From assembly GCA_030727885.1 (NCBI GenBank), contig JANRAT010000061.1, positions 1-8,699 of the forward strand: 8,699 nucleotides of DNA, written 5' to 3'. The position numbers were made by a program, and so were the translations under genes. Positions 1 to 6,027 of this stretch are shown here, piece after piece (within the stretch, counting starts at the first letter, position 1; every line of letters begins with the position of its first letter). The notes beneath the pieces were generated by a model. It worked only from the letters and a program-made list of their open reading frames with translations, had not been told where the DNA came from and ran no database searches. Source of the DNA: Rhodospirillales bacterium. GTDB taxonomy: Bacteria; Pseudomonadota; Alphaproteobacteria; Rhodospirillales; Casp-alpha2.

Positions 1-258
1 TTCTGGGGCATGCAGTATCACCCGGAATTTAACCTGCCGCACCTTGCCAATCTTTATCGGCGTTACGCTGACGACATGCTTTCACAGGGGTATTTCATTG
101 ATCGTGACGCTCTTGAGACCTACGCCAACGAATTGAGTGCGCTGCATCAGGATCCGAGCCGCCTTGATCTGCGGTGGCGGCTCGGGATCGATGACGATGT
201 TCTGGATGCCGACATGCGCTGCCGGGAAATCCGCAATTGGGTCGAAAGTCTGATCTAG
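1..258 (+). CDS. Class I glutamine amidotransferase, C-terminal fragment
   Basis: The reading frame is open from base 1, so the N-terminus lies outside the window; 85 residues are visible. The first residues read FWGMQYHPEFN. This is the conserved end of the triad glutamine amidotransferase fold (GMP-synthase/PuuD-like), with catalytic His at visible residue 7 and Glu at residue 9. The nucleophile Cys would lie upstream, off the window. Such domains hydrolyse glutamine and pass ammonia to a synthase, or act as stand-alone gamma-glutamyl hydrolases. After the motif there are about 75 mostly helical residues and no further domain. That suggests a free-standing amidotransferase-like protein of about 230-250 residues rather than the N-terminal half of GuaA, which would continue into an ATP-pyrophosphatase domain. 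It ends only 3 bases before the stop codon of the convergent ChrB-type gene. Family assignment is firm; the substrate is unknown. Confidence 0.85.
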   Translation, partial: FWGMQYHPEFNLPHLANLYRRYADDMLSQGYFIDRDALETYANELSALHQDPSRLDLRWRLGIDDDVLDADMRCREIRNWVESLI

Positions 259-261
259 GGA

Positions 262-1086
262 TTAAGTAGTTACCGTCGGCTGAGGGGCAGGCCAGTTATG
301 GCTTTCTTCGGTCGCGTCCCGTGCCCAACGGTAAAATGCATCATAGAGATCCATTCCAGCCTGCAATTGTCGCAGATCATCCCGGTACATTCTCGATAGT
401 CCGAGGGAAGCGGCCAATAGCCCGGCACATTCAGGGGCGAGCTCATGCCGGTCTGTATCAGCCCCCCGAACTATTGTCGCCAGGCGTAGCAAAGCATCGG
501 TTTTAAGGGCAAATTCCTGGATCATTGTATCGAACGTGCAGGCCTCGCCTCGATGGCTCCAGAATGTCCCTTCGATATCAAACGGCGTCGCCTTGAATCG
601 ATCCGCCACATCGAGCACTTCTGCCGGCGCGACAAACAGGAACCGGGCATTCGGATCAACGAAACGCCGGATCAGCCATGGGCAGGCCAGTCGGTCGATT
701 TTCGGGCGATGCCTGGTGACCCAAAGGGTCTGACCGTCGGCAGCCCGCGTAGGGATGGCAGAAACAGGAATCAATGGTTCACCAGCATCGCGCCATGCAA
801 AATTGCCGCCTTCGAGGTTTTCTGCGGCAATCCCGTGCGTTCTCAGGATCGCAGCGGCGCCCTGGCTGAGTTTTTTGCCTTTTTGGCAGATGACGACAAC
901 TTTTTTGCCCGCCAGTTGCGGCACCAAGGCTGCAATATCACTGAAGGGGTGGCGGAAAGCCGTAGGAATTATACGTGGATCGGCCTGAAAATCCGGCTCA
1001 ATGCAAATATCGACGATTATCGGCGCATCAGGTGTGCCGATTAGGCGGGAAAGCTGGGAAACGGAAATTGAATCTACTGACGCCAT
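262..1086 (-). CDS. Rhodanese-like / ChrB C-terminal domain fusion (chromate-resistance-associated protein)
   Basis: The product has 274 residues. Residues about 5-108 form a rhodanese fold with an active-loop cysteine at C67 in CQKGKKLS, so persulfide chemistry is possible. Residues about 120-258 match the ChrB C-terminal domain, seen in WVTRHRPKIDRLACPWLIRR (121-140), IVRGADT and the closing YDAFYRWARD. ChrB-type proteins are usually encoded with the chromate exporter ChrA and act in chromate sensing or resistance. No chrA is present here, so a direct chromate role is inferred only from the family. There is no signal peptide, so the protein is probably cytoplasmic. The start at 1086 is chosen because GGAGG (1094-1098) sits 7 bases upstream. 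The frame stays open to an ATG at 1176, but those 30 extra residues have no ribosome site and would lie upstream of the predicted transcription start. Family certainty is high; function is moderate. Confidence 0.85.
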   Translation of the reverse strand: MASVDSISVSQLSRLIGTPDAPIIVDICIEPDFQADPRIIPTAFRHPFSDIAALVPQLAGKKVVVICQKGKKLSQGAAAILRTHGIAAENLEGGNFAWRDAGEPLIPVSAIPTRAADGQTLWVTRHRPKIDRLACPWLIRRFVDPNARFLFVAPAEVLDVADRFKATPFDIEGTFWSHRGEACTFDTMIQEFALKTDALLRLATIVRGADTDRHELAPECAGLLAASLGLSRMYRDDLRQLQAGMDLYDAFYRWARDATEESHNWPAPQPTVTT

Positions 1087-1093
1087 GTTGCGT

Positions 1094-1098
1094 CCTCC
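1094..1098 (-). promoter_or_regulatory. Ribosome binding site deciding the ChrB-type start
   Basis: On the minus strand the sequence reads AAAGGAGGACGCAAC just before the ATG at 1086. The GGAGG core is 7 bases from the start. It is one of the strongest Shine-Dalgarno matches in the window and supports 1086 over the upstream in-frame ATG at 1176. Confidence 0.8.
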
Positions 1099-1142
1099 TT
1101 TGTAAAAGGTTCCAGGACGCGAAACTTGGGCTGACGCCTCAC

Positions 1143-1160
1143 GGGGCGCTCGCGAGCCCC
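1143..1160 (-). other. GC-rich hairpin in the ChrB-type gene leader
   Basis: GGGG and CCCC arms flank an inner CTCGCGAG palindrome, with a two-base bulge between them. If transcription of the ChrB-type gene starts near 1161, as the candidate promoter predicts, this hairpin would form at the extreme 5' end of the mRNA, about 57 bases before the start codon. It could stabilise the message. It is not a terminator for the minus strand, because the T-rich run lies upstream of it rather than after it. Confidence 0.4.
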
Positions 1161-1167
1161 ATAAAAA

Positions 1168-1196
1168 ATGATGCAAGTACCCCTTTATGTTGTCAA
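1168..1196 (-). promoter_or_regulatory. Candidate sigma70 promoter of the ChrB-type gene
   Basis: On the minus strand a perfect -35 hexamer TTGACA (1196-1191) is followed by a 17-base spacer and the -10-like CATCAT (1173-1168), which matches 4 of 6 consensus bases. The predicted start near 1161 gives a leader of about 75 bases with the ribosome site near its end. This is a motif match only. Confidence 0.45.
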
Positions 1197-1319
1197 GAAC
1201 TGTCGTTTTAAAGGCCTTCCACCAGAATAATTGAAGTATTAGACAGCAAAGGGAATAGTTCTTGAAAGATAACCGGTTGGCTTTTTAACTGAAAAGTGCA
1301 TTGCTTTGTTGTGGAAGGC
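1193..1319. repeat. Two interleaved 9-base inverted repeats in the divergent control region
   Basis: Pair A is TCAAGAACT at 1193-1201 and its exact reverse complement AGTTCTTGA at 1257-1265. Pair B is GCCTTCCAC at 1214-1222 and GTGGAAGGC at 1311-1319. The order is A-B-A'-B'. The left arm of A overlaps the -35 box of the ChrB-type promoter, and the right arm overlaps the candidate -10 box of the PAS_5 gene. An 8-base palindrome GCAATTGC follows at 1318-1325. The repeats could be operator halves or could pair in RNA; which of these, if either, is unknown. Confidence 0.5.
1231..1259 (+). promoter_or_regulatory. Weak candidate promoter of the PAS_5 gene
   Basis: TTGAAG (1231-1236), a 17-base spacer and AATAGT (1254-1259) each match sigma70 consensus at 4 of 6 positions. 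The leader to the start codon at 1355 would be about 90 bases. This is a weak call, kept because it is the best-spaced pair I found on this strand in the intergenic region. Confidence 0.25.
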
Positions 1320-1354
1320 AATTGCTGCGGACATTTTGACGAGGTTAAGTACCT

Positions 1355-1876
1355 ATGCCTCCTGAAGACTATATTCGACGATCACCAATAAAATTCGACG
1401 ATCTGAATTATCAGACTTGTTATGAATATTGGCTTCATTTGCGGGGGGCGCGCTTATCGCCGAGTTGGCGAGAATGGGATTGGATGGCCTTGCCGTTAAA
1501 GCTGATCCCTTATTTCCTTGTCGTTGACGTCAGACATGATCCCCTGGATTTTATTTACCGGTTCTGGGGGACCGCATCGGTGACGATGCATGGCAAAGAT
1601 TTTACCAATCAGTCCATCAGCAAAATTCGCTCACCGTTGACAGCAAGGAGTACGGCCGCGCAATATGAAGAAGTCGTGTCGTATCATGAGGCCATTGGTT
1701 CGGAATACACAATTCAGGCGGGTGAAAGCGGCCCGCCTTATGTGCAAACCTCATTGCGTATGCCGTTTTCTGACGATGGTATATCCGTAACCCAGATCGC
1801 GACGTATTGCGACTGGAGCCGGGATTTGCAGAAAATCAGAGATGACCATCTCCGTGAGTTTAGCAGACCGGCTTAG
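1355..1876 (+). CDS. PAS_5-type single-domain sensory protein
   Basis: The product has 173 residues with no signal peptide or membrane segment. Residues about 20-155 fit the PAS_5 family, which is common in Alphaproteobacteria. Visible signatures are YEYWLHLRGARLSPSW (24-39), then a hydrophobic strand IPYFLVVDV (51-59), YRFWGT (68-73) and the HGKDFTNQSI segment (79-88). No output domain follows, so it would have to signal through a partner protein or act as a small ligand-binding module. The ligand is unknown. The ATG at 1355 has GAGG at 1341-1344, ten bases upstream, which is acceptable but not strong. Its stop codon overlaps the stop of the convergent cytochrome gene. Family call is fairly confident; role is unknown. 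Confidence 0.8.
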   Translation: MPPEDYIRRSPIKFDDLNYQTCYEYWLHLRGARLSPSWREWDWMALPLKLIPYFLVVDVRHDPLDFIYRFWGTASVTMHGKDFTNQSISKIRSPLTARSTAAQYEEVVSYHEAIGSEYTIQAGESGPPYVQTSLRMPFSDDGISVTQIATYCDWSRDLQKIRDDHLREFSRPA

Positions 1877-2337
1877 CGAATGCGGTAAGCCTGATGGCAG
1901 GCATTGCAATTCTCAGTGATACCCTTCAGCGCCTTGTAGACCGCATGCTGAGATGTTTTGCCGGGGTTAAGTTCTGCATCCTGAGCAACGAGCACAAACT
2001 GACTGGCGGCATGATGCAGTTGTGTGCCTATGGCTTGCATCGGTTCTGGCATGTACGCCGCAAATGCATCGGCACCATGGTGTGACAGCGACGACATGCC
2101 GAGGCGCTTCTCGGCGATTGCAACAGACTTGTTGATGTTGCCTTCAGAGAGTTCACCCAATATCTCATCAAGTGCCGCAAGATGGTCGCGCATGTTGGCG
2201 AGCATATGTTCCTGCATCATCGGCGGAAGTTTGACCAGTTCACGTTTGTCTTCTGATGCTTCGGATGTCGAGATCATGAGGCATAAGACTGTTGCTGCAA
2301 AAAGTAATCCGAAAATCACTGTTCTGGTTTGTCGCAT
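1873..2337 (-). CDS. Periplasmic cytochrome c'-like monoheme protein
   Basis: The product has 154 residues. It opens with a signal peptide (basic MRQTR, hydrophobic core about 7-22, likely cleavage near A27), giving a mature protein of about 127 residues. A single heme-binding motif CNACH lies at 144-148, close to the C-terminus. The rest looks helical. A late CxxCH in a small four-helix protein is the layout of cytochromes c' and c-556. Those bind NO or carry electrons in the periplasm. Met-rich PPMMQEHMLANM (38-49) in the first helix could supply a sixth heme ligand, which would favour c-556-type electron transfer over c'-type gas binding. AAGGA (2346-2350) sits 8 bases before the ATG. A -10-like TAAAAT lies at 2362-2357. 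The gene is divergent from a Crp/Fnr regulator 75-87 bases away, so regulation by it is plausible. Heme attachment is confident; physiological role is inferred. Confidence 0.85.
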   Translation of the reverse strand: MRQTRTVIFGLLFAATVLCLMISTSEASEDKRELVKLPPMMQEHMLANMRDHLAALDEILGELSEGNINKSVAIAEKRLGMSSLSHHGADAFAAYMPEPMQAIGTQLHHAASQFVLVAQDAELNPGKTSQHAVYKALKGITENCNACHQAYRIR

Positions 2338-2411
2338 TTATCAATTCCTTCGCTTGATTTTAAGGCGTGCAGCAATTGGTAAAGATCTTGCCACAACAGC
2401 CCTTGCTGAAA

Positions 2412-2427
2412 CATGATAAGTATCATG
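2412..2427. promoter_or_regulatory. Palindrome covering the Crp/Fnr gene start (possible operator)
   Basis: CATGATA and TATCATG form perfect 7-base arms around a 2-base centre (AG). Both candidate ATG codons of the regulator (2413 and 2425) lie inside it. The symmetry and length resemble binding sites of dimeric Crp/Fnr proteins, although it is not a canonical FNR box (TTGAT-N4-ATCAA). In RNA it could fold as a 6-base stem with an AAGT loop that hides the start codon. Autoregulation is inference. Confidence 0.4.
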
Positions 2428-2961
2428 AATATAGATTTTATTGATCTGCTCATTGCAATGGCTGAAAGACGACGAAGCCTTAAACAGGAGGCTTTTCTTT
2501 TCCATCAGGACAGTGCTGTAAATGCTGTCTATGTTGTGCAAGAGGGAGCCATTGAGTTAACGCGATACCAGGAAGACGGCTCATCAATTATTCTTCAACA
2601 CGCCGGCAGGCATTCCCTTGTTGCGGAAGCATCGGTTTACTCAGATGTCTATCATTGCCATGCTGTTGCCGTAGAGCCGACTTCCGTTTTTGAAGTATCC
2701 AAGGCAACGTTCCTTGGATGCTTCCGTGAAGATTCTGAATTTGCACAATTGTGGGCACAGCATTTGGCGCGTGAAGTCCAGTCTGCGCGTGTGCGGAGTG
2801 AAATATTAAGCCGTAAAACGGTCGCAGATCGTCTGGATGGCTGGTTGGCATGGCGGAACGAAGATTTGCCCGCAAAAGGCCAATGGAAAAGCGTGGCAAC
2901 ACAGATCGGTGTTAGTGCCGAGGCTCTTTACAGGGAACTCGCAAAACGACGACCCGCATAG
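2425..2961 (+). CDS. Crp/Fnr-family transcription regulator
   Basis: The product has 178 residues from this start. An N-terminal cyclic-nucleotide-binding-type beta barrel runs from about residue 18 to 105 (LFHQDSAVNAVYVVQEGAIE, then LVAEASVYSDVYHCHAVAVE). A long dimerisation helix follows at about 105-135, and then a short C-terminal helix-turn-helix (WKSVATQIGVSAEALYRELA). The protein stops right after the recognition helix, so the usual wing is missing or very short; the family is normally 220-250 residues. The few Cys residues do not form the FNR iron-sulfur pattern, and the canonical cAMP-contacting Arg-Ser pair of CRP is not evident. The signal is therefore unknown. Start choice is uncertain: ATGs at 2413 and 2425 both lack a good ribosome site. 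I prefer 2425 because of a weak AUAAG just upstream. The gene is divergent from the cytochrome gene, which is a likely target. It is convergent with the HD-GYP gene 24 bases away. Confidence 0.85.
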   Translation: MNIDFIDLLIAMAERRRSLKQEAFLFHQDSAVNAVYVVQEGAIELTRYQEDGSSIILQHAGRHSLVAEASVYSDVYHCHAVAVEPTSVFEVSKATFLGCFREDSEFAQLWAQHLAREVQSARVRSEILSRKTVADRLDGWLAWRNEDLPAKGQWKSVATQIGVSAEALYRELAKRRPA

Positions 2962-2985
2962 TTCTGTATACGACCTGATCAGTAT

Positions 2986-4725
2986 TTAACTTACTTGAAT
3001 TTCGCCTTTCTCGATGAGTTCGAGACAAGCTTTAACAACGTCCGGGTCATAATGTGTCCCCGCACAATCCTTAATGATATCAACAGCGGATTCAATTCCT
3101 AATCCGGCGCGATAAGGACGATGGCTGGCGGCAGCCTCAAGTGTGTCGGCTACACCCAGTATTCGAGCTTCAAGAAGAATCTCCGTTCCAACAAGGCCTT
3201 TCGGATAGCCGCTACCGTCTATGCGCTCGTGATGTTGTTCAACAATATCGGCAATCGGCCATTCAAAATCGATATTTCGAATGAAATTCGCACCAGCTTC
3301 AGGGTGAGTCTTGATGATTGCAAATTCCGCTTTTGATAGACGCGATGGTTTGCTGAGTATTTCCGTCGGAATTTTGATCTTTCCGATATCATGAATAATC
3401 GCAGCTAGCTCAAGGCCATTTACTCGCTGTTCGTCCAAACCCATATGCTTTGCAATTTTCACAGCAATTGCTGCAACCCGCTCTTCATGGCCGGCTGTAT
3501 AAGGATCCCGAGCCTCGAGAACCGACGAAAGAGCATAAATCGTCTTTTTTAATGTCTCGGATAGTGCCGCGGTCATCCTCACACGGTCGGAAATATCGGT
3601 GCCATATAGATTGGTGTATTTTTCAGATTGTATCGGAACGATGTTGAACATGAAAACCTTGTCGGCGACCCGAAGTTCATGGGTTTTTTCATGATTAGCC
3701 ATCATTGCCTGATTGATAAACCGCGACCATTCCAGTTGATCGTGAGGGACGCCGGCAAGTCCGTCCATCAATTCAATGGCGGCTTCATTTGAAAGCAGTA
3801 CATTGCCATTCTTGTCAACGCGTAGAACCGGATTGGGATTTTGCAATGGCATGTTGGCAAGATCGCGTGCATTCGCTTCGGCACGGCGTTGATCAGTAAC
3901 ATCTGCAGCGAAAGCAATGAAGCTGATGAAATTGCCATCGGCATCGCTGTCTGCTGTATAATACCAATGTACGGTGCGTGTTTGGCCTGTCGTCGATACA
4001 AGATTATTTTCGTGTTCAGCGATAAAGTCCCAGGATTCCTCGTCGAAGAAATCTAATAATGCTGCCCAGGTGCCTTCACGGAGATCTTCTGCGACAAATC
4101 TATCAATCCATTTGGTGCCGATTACGCTCTCGCGAGTTGCCTCGATTATCTCTAATGTCTTGTCATTGACTTCAGTGATATTCCCTTGTGAATCAAGGGC
4201 GAGAAAAAGATTTCCAGCGGATTTGAGATATCGTCGTGCGCGCTCTTCAAGCTGCACACTTTCCGTAACGTCAAGGATGACACCTTGCGCCTGGCATGCC
4301 GTGCCATCACTGTCGTAGTTGATATGTGTCCAATCGGATATCCATCTCACGCGCCCTGTTTTGGTAACGATCCGATAGCGTTGATAGAAATTATTGATGC
4401 CTTTATTGATATTATTTTCGACTTCCGATGTAATACGTTCGAGGTCATCGGGGAAAATGATTTCGGCATAATCTATCTCACCATCAAAAAATTCAGCGGG
4501 CTGGTATCCAAACAGGGTTATGCTGTCCGACACAAAAGCGACAGGCCAGCCTTCGCTTAAATCCCAGATGAATGCAATGACCGGGCCGCCGTTGACGATA
4601 GATTCAAGTTGTCGTACCCGTGCTTTGAGACCGGCCAGCTCAACGGCATCAATATTTGTATATGTAACGGGTTGGTCCATGAAAGTGGGTCTATCTTTGC
4701 TAAGATTTATATCTACTTTCACCAA
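2986..4725 (-). CDS. PAS-PAS-PAS-HD-GYP cyclic-di-GMP phosphodiesterase
   Basis: The product has 579 residues, is cytoplasmic, and shows no membrane segments. A short coiled segment (about 26-45) is followed by PAS1 (about 47-157, with a PAC-like YRIVTKTGRVRWISDW), PAS2 (about 165-280) and a shorter PAS3-like domain (about 290-383). A linking helix leads to an HD-GYP domain (about 395-570). Its metal and catalytic residues are present: H413, the HD pair H445-D446 in IIHDIGKI, H474, the HHE triplet 498-500, and the GYP signature at 506-508 in DGSGYPKG. D527 is also kept. HD-GYP proteins hydrolyse c-di-GMP to pGpG or GMP, so this is predicted to be active and to lower c-di-GMP in response to PAS-sensed signals. 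No GGDEF or receiver domain is present. The start is uncertain: 4725 is TTG and 4722 is GTG, and neither has a clear ribosome site. The first ATG is at 4680 (residue 16), and all domains remain intact from there. Confidence 0.9.
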   Translation of the reverse strand: MVKVDINLSKDRPTFMDQPVTYTNIDAVELAGLKARVRQLESIVNGGPVIAFIWDLSEGWPVAFVSDSITLFGYQPAEFFDGEIDYAEIIFPDDLERITSEVENNINKGINNFYQRYRIVTKTGRVRWISDWTHINYDSDGTACQAQGVILDVTESVQLEERARRYLKSAGNLFLALDSQGNITEVNDKTLEIIEATRESVIGTKWIDRFVAEDLREGTWAALLDFFDEESWDFIAEHENNLVSTTGQTRTVHWYYTADSDADGNFISFIAFAADVTDQRRAEANARDLANMPLQNPNPVLRVDKNGNVLLSNEAAIELMDGLAGVPHDQLEWSRFINQAMMANHEKTHELRVADKVFMFNIVPIQSEKYTNLYGTDISDRVRMTAALSETLKKTIYALSSVLEARDPYTAGHEERVAAIAVKIAKHMGLDEQRVNGLELAAIIHDIGKIKIPTEILSKPSRLSKAEFAIIKTHPEAGANFIRNIDFEWPIADIVEQHHERIDGSGYPKGLVGTEILLEARILGVADTLEAAASHRPYRAGLGIESAVDIIKDCAGTHYDPDVVKACLELIEKGEIQVS

Positions 4726-4748
4726 TGTTGCTGCTGTGTGAGTTAAGG

Positions 4749-4796
4749 GGCAATGAAATTTAAGGCGACCACTTAACTTACCTCATAAAATTTAAG
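4749..4796 (-). repeat. Direct repeat pair upstream of the HD-GYP gene
   Basis: On the minus strand, CTTAAATTTTAT (4796-4785) and CTTAAATTTCAT (4764-4753) match at 11 of 12 bases and are spaced 32 bases apart, about three helical turns. Further TTAAG/CTTAA elements occur at 4743-4747 and 4772-4776. Together they could be binding sites for a regulator of the phosphodiesterase. The 185-base spacer 4726-4910 is otherwise AT-rich and I see no gene in it. Confidence 0.4.
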
Positions 4797-4854
4797 AGAG
4801 TTCATGAAATGCAATAATAGCCGATAACCAGAGCATCGACCGCTTTAACCATAA

Positions 4855-4883
4855 ACCAATACGATATTAACGAATATATTGGT
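4855..4883 (-). terminator. AT-rich inverted repeat downstream of the TauD-type gene (weak terminator candidate)
   Basis: ACCAATA (4855-4861) and TATTGGT (4877-4883) are exact complements. Inside them ATATT and AATAT allow a longer stem with a 3-base bulge and a small loop. On the minus strand it lies 28 bases past the dioxygenase stop and is followed by only TTTATGG, so it lacks a proper U-tract and GC-rich stem. It could instead be an operator for the downstream HD-GYP gene. Confidence 0.25.
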
Positions 4884-4910
4884 GTATTGAAACGTACAGG
4901 TCAGAAATAT

Positions 4911-5993
4911 TTAAATAGATGTCGACATACCGAGGCTTGCTGCCTGACGGCGTTCGAAGGCGCGGCAAGTCTCATCATATTGGTGGCCATGAATACCACC
5001 CCGGATCGTACCTGGCTTAATAGACCAGAAATAATCTTTCCAACTATCGGGTAACAGGAGTGAATCAGGCGGAGCCAGCCAAAGCCTGCTCAACATACGC
5101 TTTTGTTCAGGGGAGTCATAATCGACATAATCTGTACGGGAATGCAGCATGACATGATTATTCAGAATCTGCAGATCTCCAGGTTCCAGATACATGTTAT
5201 ACATGAGTTCAGGACGCTTCAGGATTTCATCAAGAAGGTCCATTGTCTCGCGCTGTTGATCGGTAAGCTGCGGGACTCCGGGAATTTTTTGTGCCGTCTG
5301 AACGCGGTTACGATTCCATTTGCCGAACACGCGACCATCAGCAAAATCAAATAGTGGCTGACCGTAAAATACGGTTTCTTCAGGTGACTCTTCATTCTGG
5401 CGGCTGAAATAGAAATTCTGATGCGCAATTTCGGCGAGATCGGGGCGCTCGGCCATAAGCTGACGTCGCGCCGTCATGCTGCTGGAAATCATGCTTTGCC
5501 CGCCGGATTTGGCTTTGTTGTAACAAAACAGCGAAACCAGGTCGCAGCCATCGGCATGGAAATCAAGTTTGGCATTCGAGGAGTATCCACGGCCACTGGC
5601 AGCACGGTAATCGGTGCCAACGTCGCGAACGGCTGATATGTATTGAGTGGCTTTGCCCTGTGGTCGAGGCACACCAATGTGCAGACCAATCCCCCACGAC
5701 ATTAACTCAAATTCCTTCTCGCTCAGATCATCACGAGGCAAACCATGCACCAATGCGATGCCGCGACCGTGATGGGCTTCGTTGTAAGCATTTGAAAGCG
5801 TTTTCCAGGCAGGTCCGAGATCAAAATCCTCGCGACTATAATCAAACAGCGGACGATCCGGGTCATAGGCTTTCTTGGCGACAAGCTTCAAATGCGCCCG
5901 TGCCTTGTCATCAATCGTATAAACCCAGCTTTGATCTGCATTGAGATCGGCAACCCGCCATTCAACGAGCGAGCCTGTATTGATCATGTTCAT
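4911..5993 (-). CDS. TauD/TfdA-family Fe(II)/2-oxoglutarate-dependent dioxygenase
   Basis: The product has 360 residues and no signal peptide. The iron-binding facial triad is readable: H146 and D148 in DFHADGCD, and H284 in NNHVMLHSR. R299, 15 residues after H284, matches the 2-oxoglutarate-anchoring Arg spacing of TauD (H255/R270). The enzyme should couple decarboxylation of 2-oxoglutarate to succinate with hydroxylation of a small substrate. The family ranges from taurine and 2,4-D to gamma-butyrobetaine and secondary metabolites. There is no sulfonate or other transporter nearby, so the substrate cannot be named. A tail of about 50 residues after the core is longer than in E. coli TauD (283 residues in total). 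The start at 5993 is chosen because GGAGGG (6000-6005) lies 6 bases upstream. A GTG at 6017 is in frame but upstream of that ribosome site. The neighbours are marC-like (97 bases upstream) and HD-GYP (185 bases downstream) genes on the same strand, probably in separate transcripts. Confidence 0.88.
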   Translation of the reverse strand: MNMINTGSLVEWRVADLNADQSWVYTIDDKARAHLKLVAKKAYDPDRPLFDYSREDFDLGPAWKTLSNAYNEAHHGRGIALVHGLPRDDLSEKEFELMSWGIGLHIGVPRPQGKATQYISAVRDVGTDYRAASGRGYSSNAKLDFHADGCDLVSLFCYNKAKSGGQSMISSSMTARRQLMAERPDLAEIAHQNFYFSRQNEESPEETVFYGQPLFDFADGRVFGKWNRNRVQTAQKIPGVPQLTDQQRETMDLLDEILKRPELMYNMYLEPGDLQILNNHVMLHSRTDYVDYDSPEQKRMLSRLWLAPPDSLLLPDSWKDYFWSIKPGTIRGGIHGHQYDETCRAFERRQAASLGMSTSI

Positions 5994-5999
5994 TATGTT

Positions 6000-6005
6000 C
6001 CCTCC
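6000..6005 (-). promoter_or_regulatory. Ribosome binding site deciding the dioxygenase start
   Basis: The minus strand reads GGAGGG, six bases, then ATG at 5993. This strong match excludes the in-frame GTG at 6017 as the likely start, since the ribosome site would lie inside the coding sequence. A second ATG at 5987 is possible but less well spaced. Confidence 0.75.
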
Positions 6006-6027
6006 AGGAGAGGGCACTATACCCCGA

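Noticed and set aside
553..1044. Open frame of 163 codons on the + strand opposite the ChrB-type gene
   Set aside because: No recognisable domain, and the rhodanese and ChrB motifs on the minus strand account for this DNA.
1143..1160. GC-rich hairpin considered as an intrinsic terminator
   Set aside because: No U-tract follows it on either strand: A-rich DNA follows on the + strand, and the T run precedes it on the - strand.
1087..1176. N-terminal 30-residue extension of the ChrB-type protein
   Set aside because: It has no ribosome site and would begin upstream of the predicted transcription start. The start at 1086 has GGAGG at ideal spacing.
2338..2424. FNR box (TTGAT-N4-ATCAA) between the cytochrome and Crp/Fnr genes
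   Set aside because: Only a TTGAT half (2354-2358) is present, without a matching second half.
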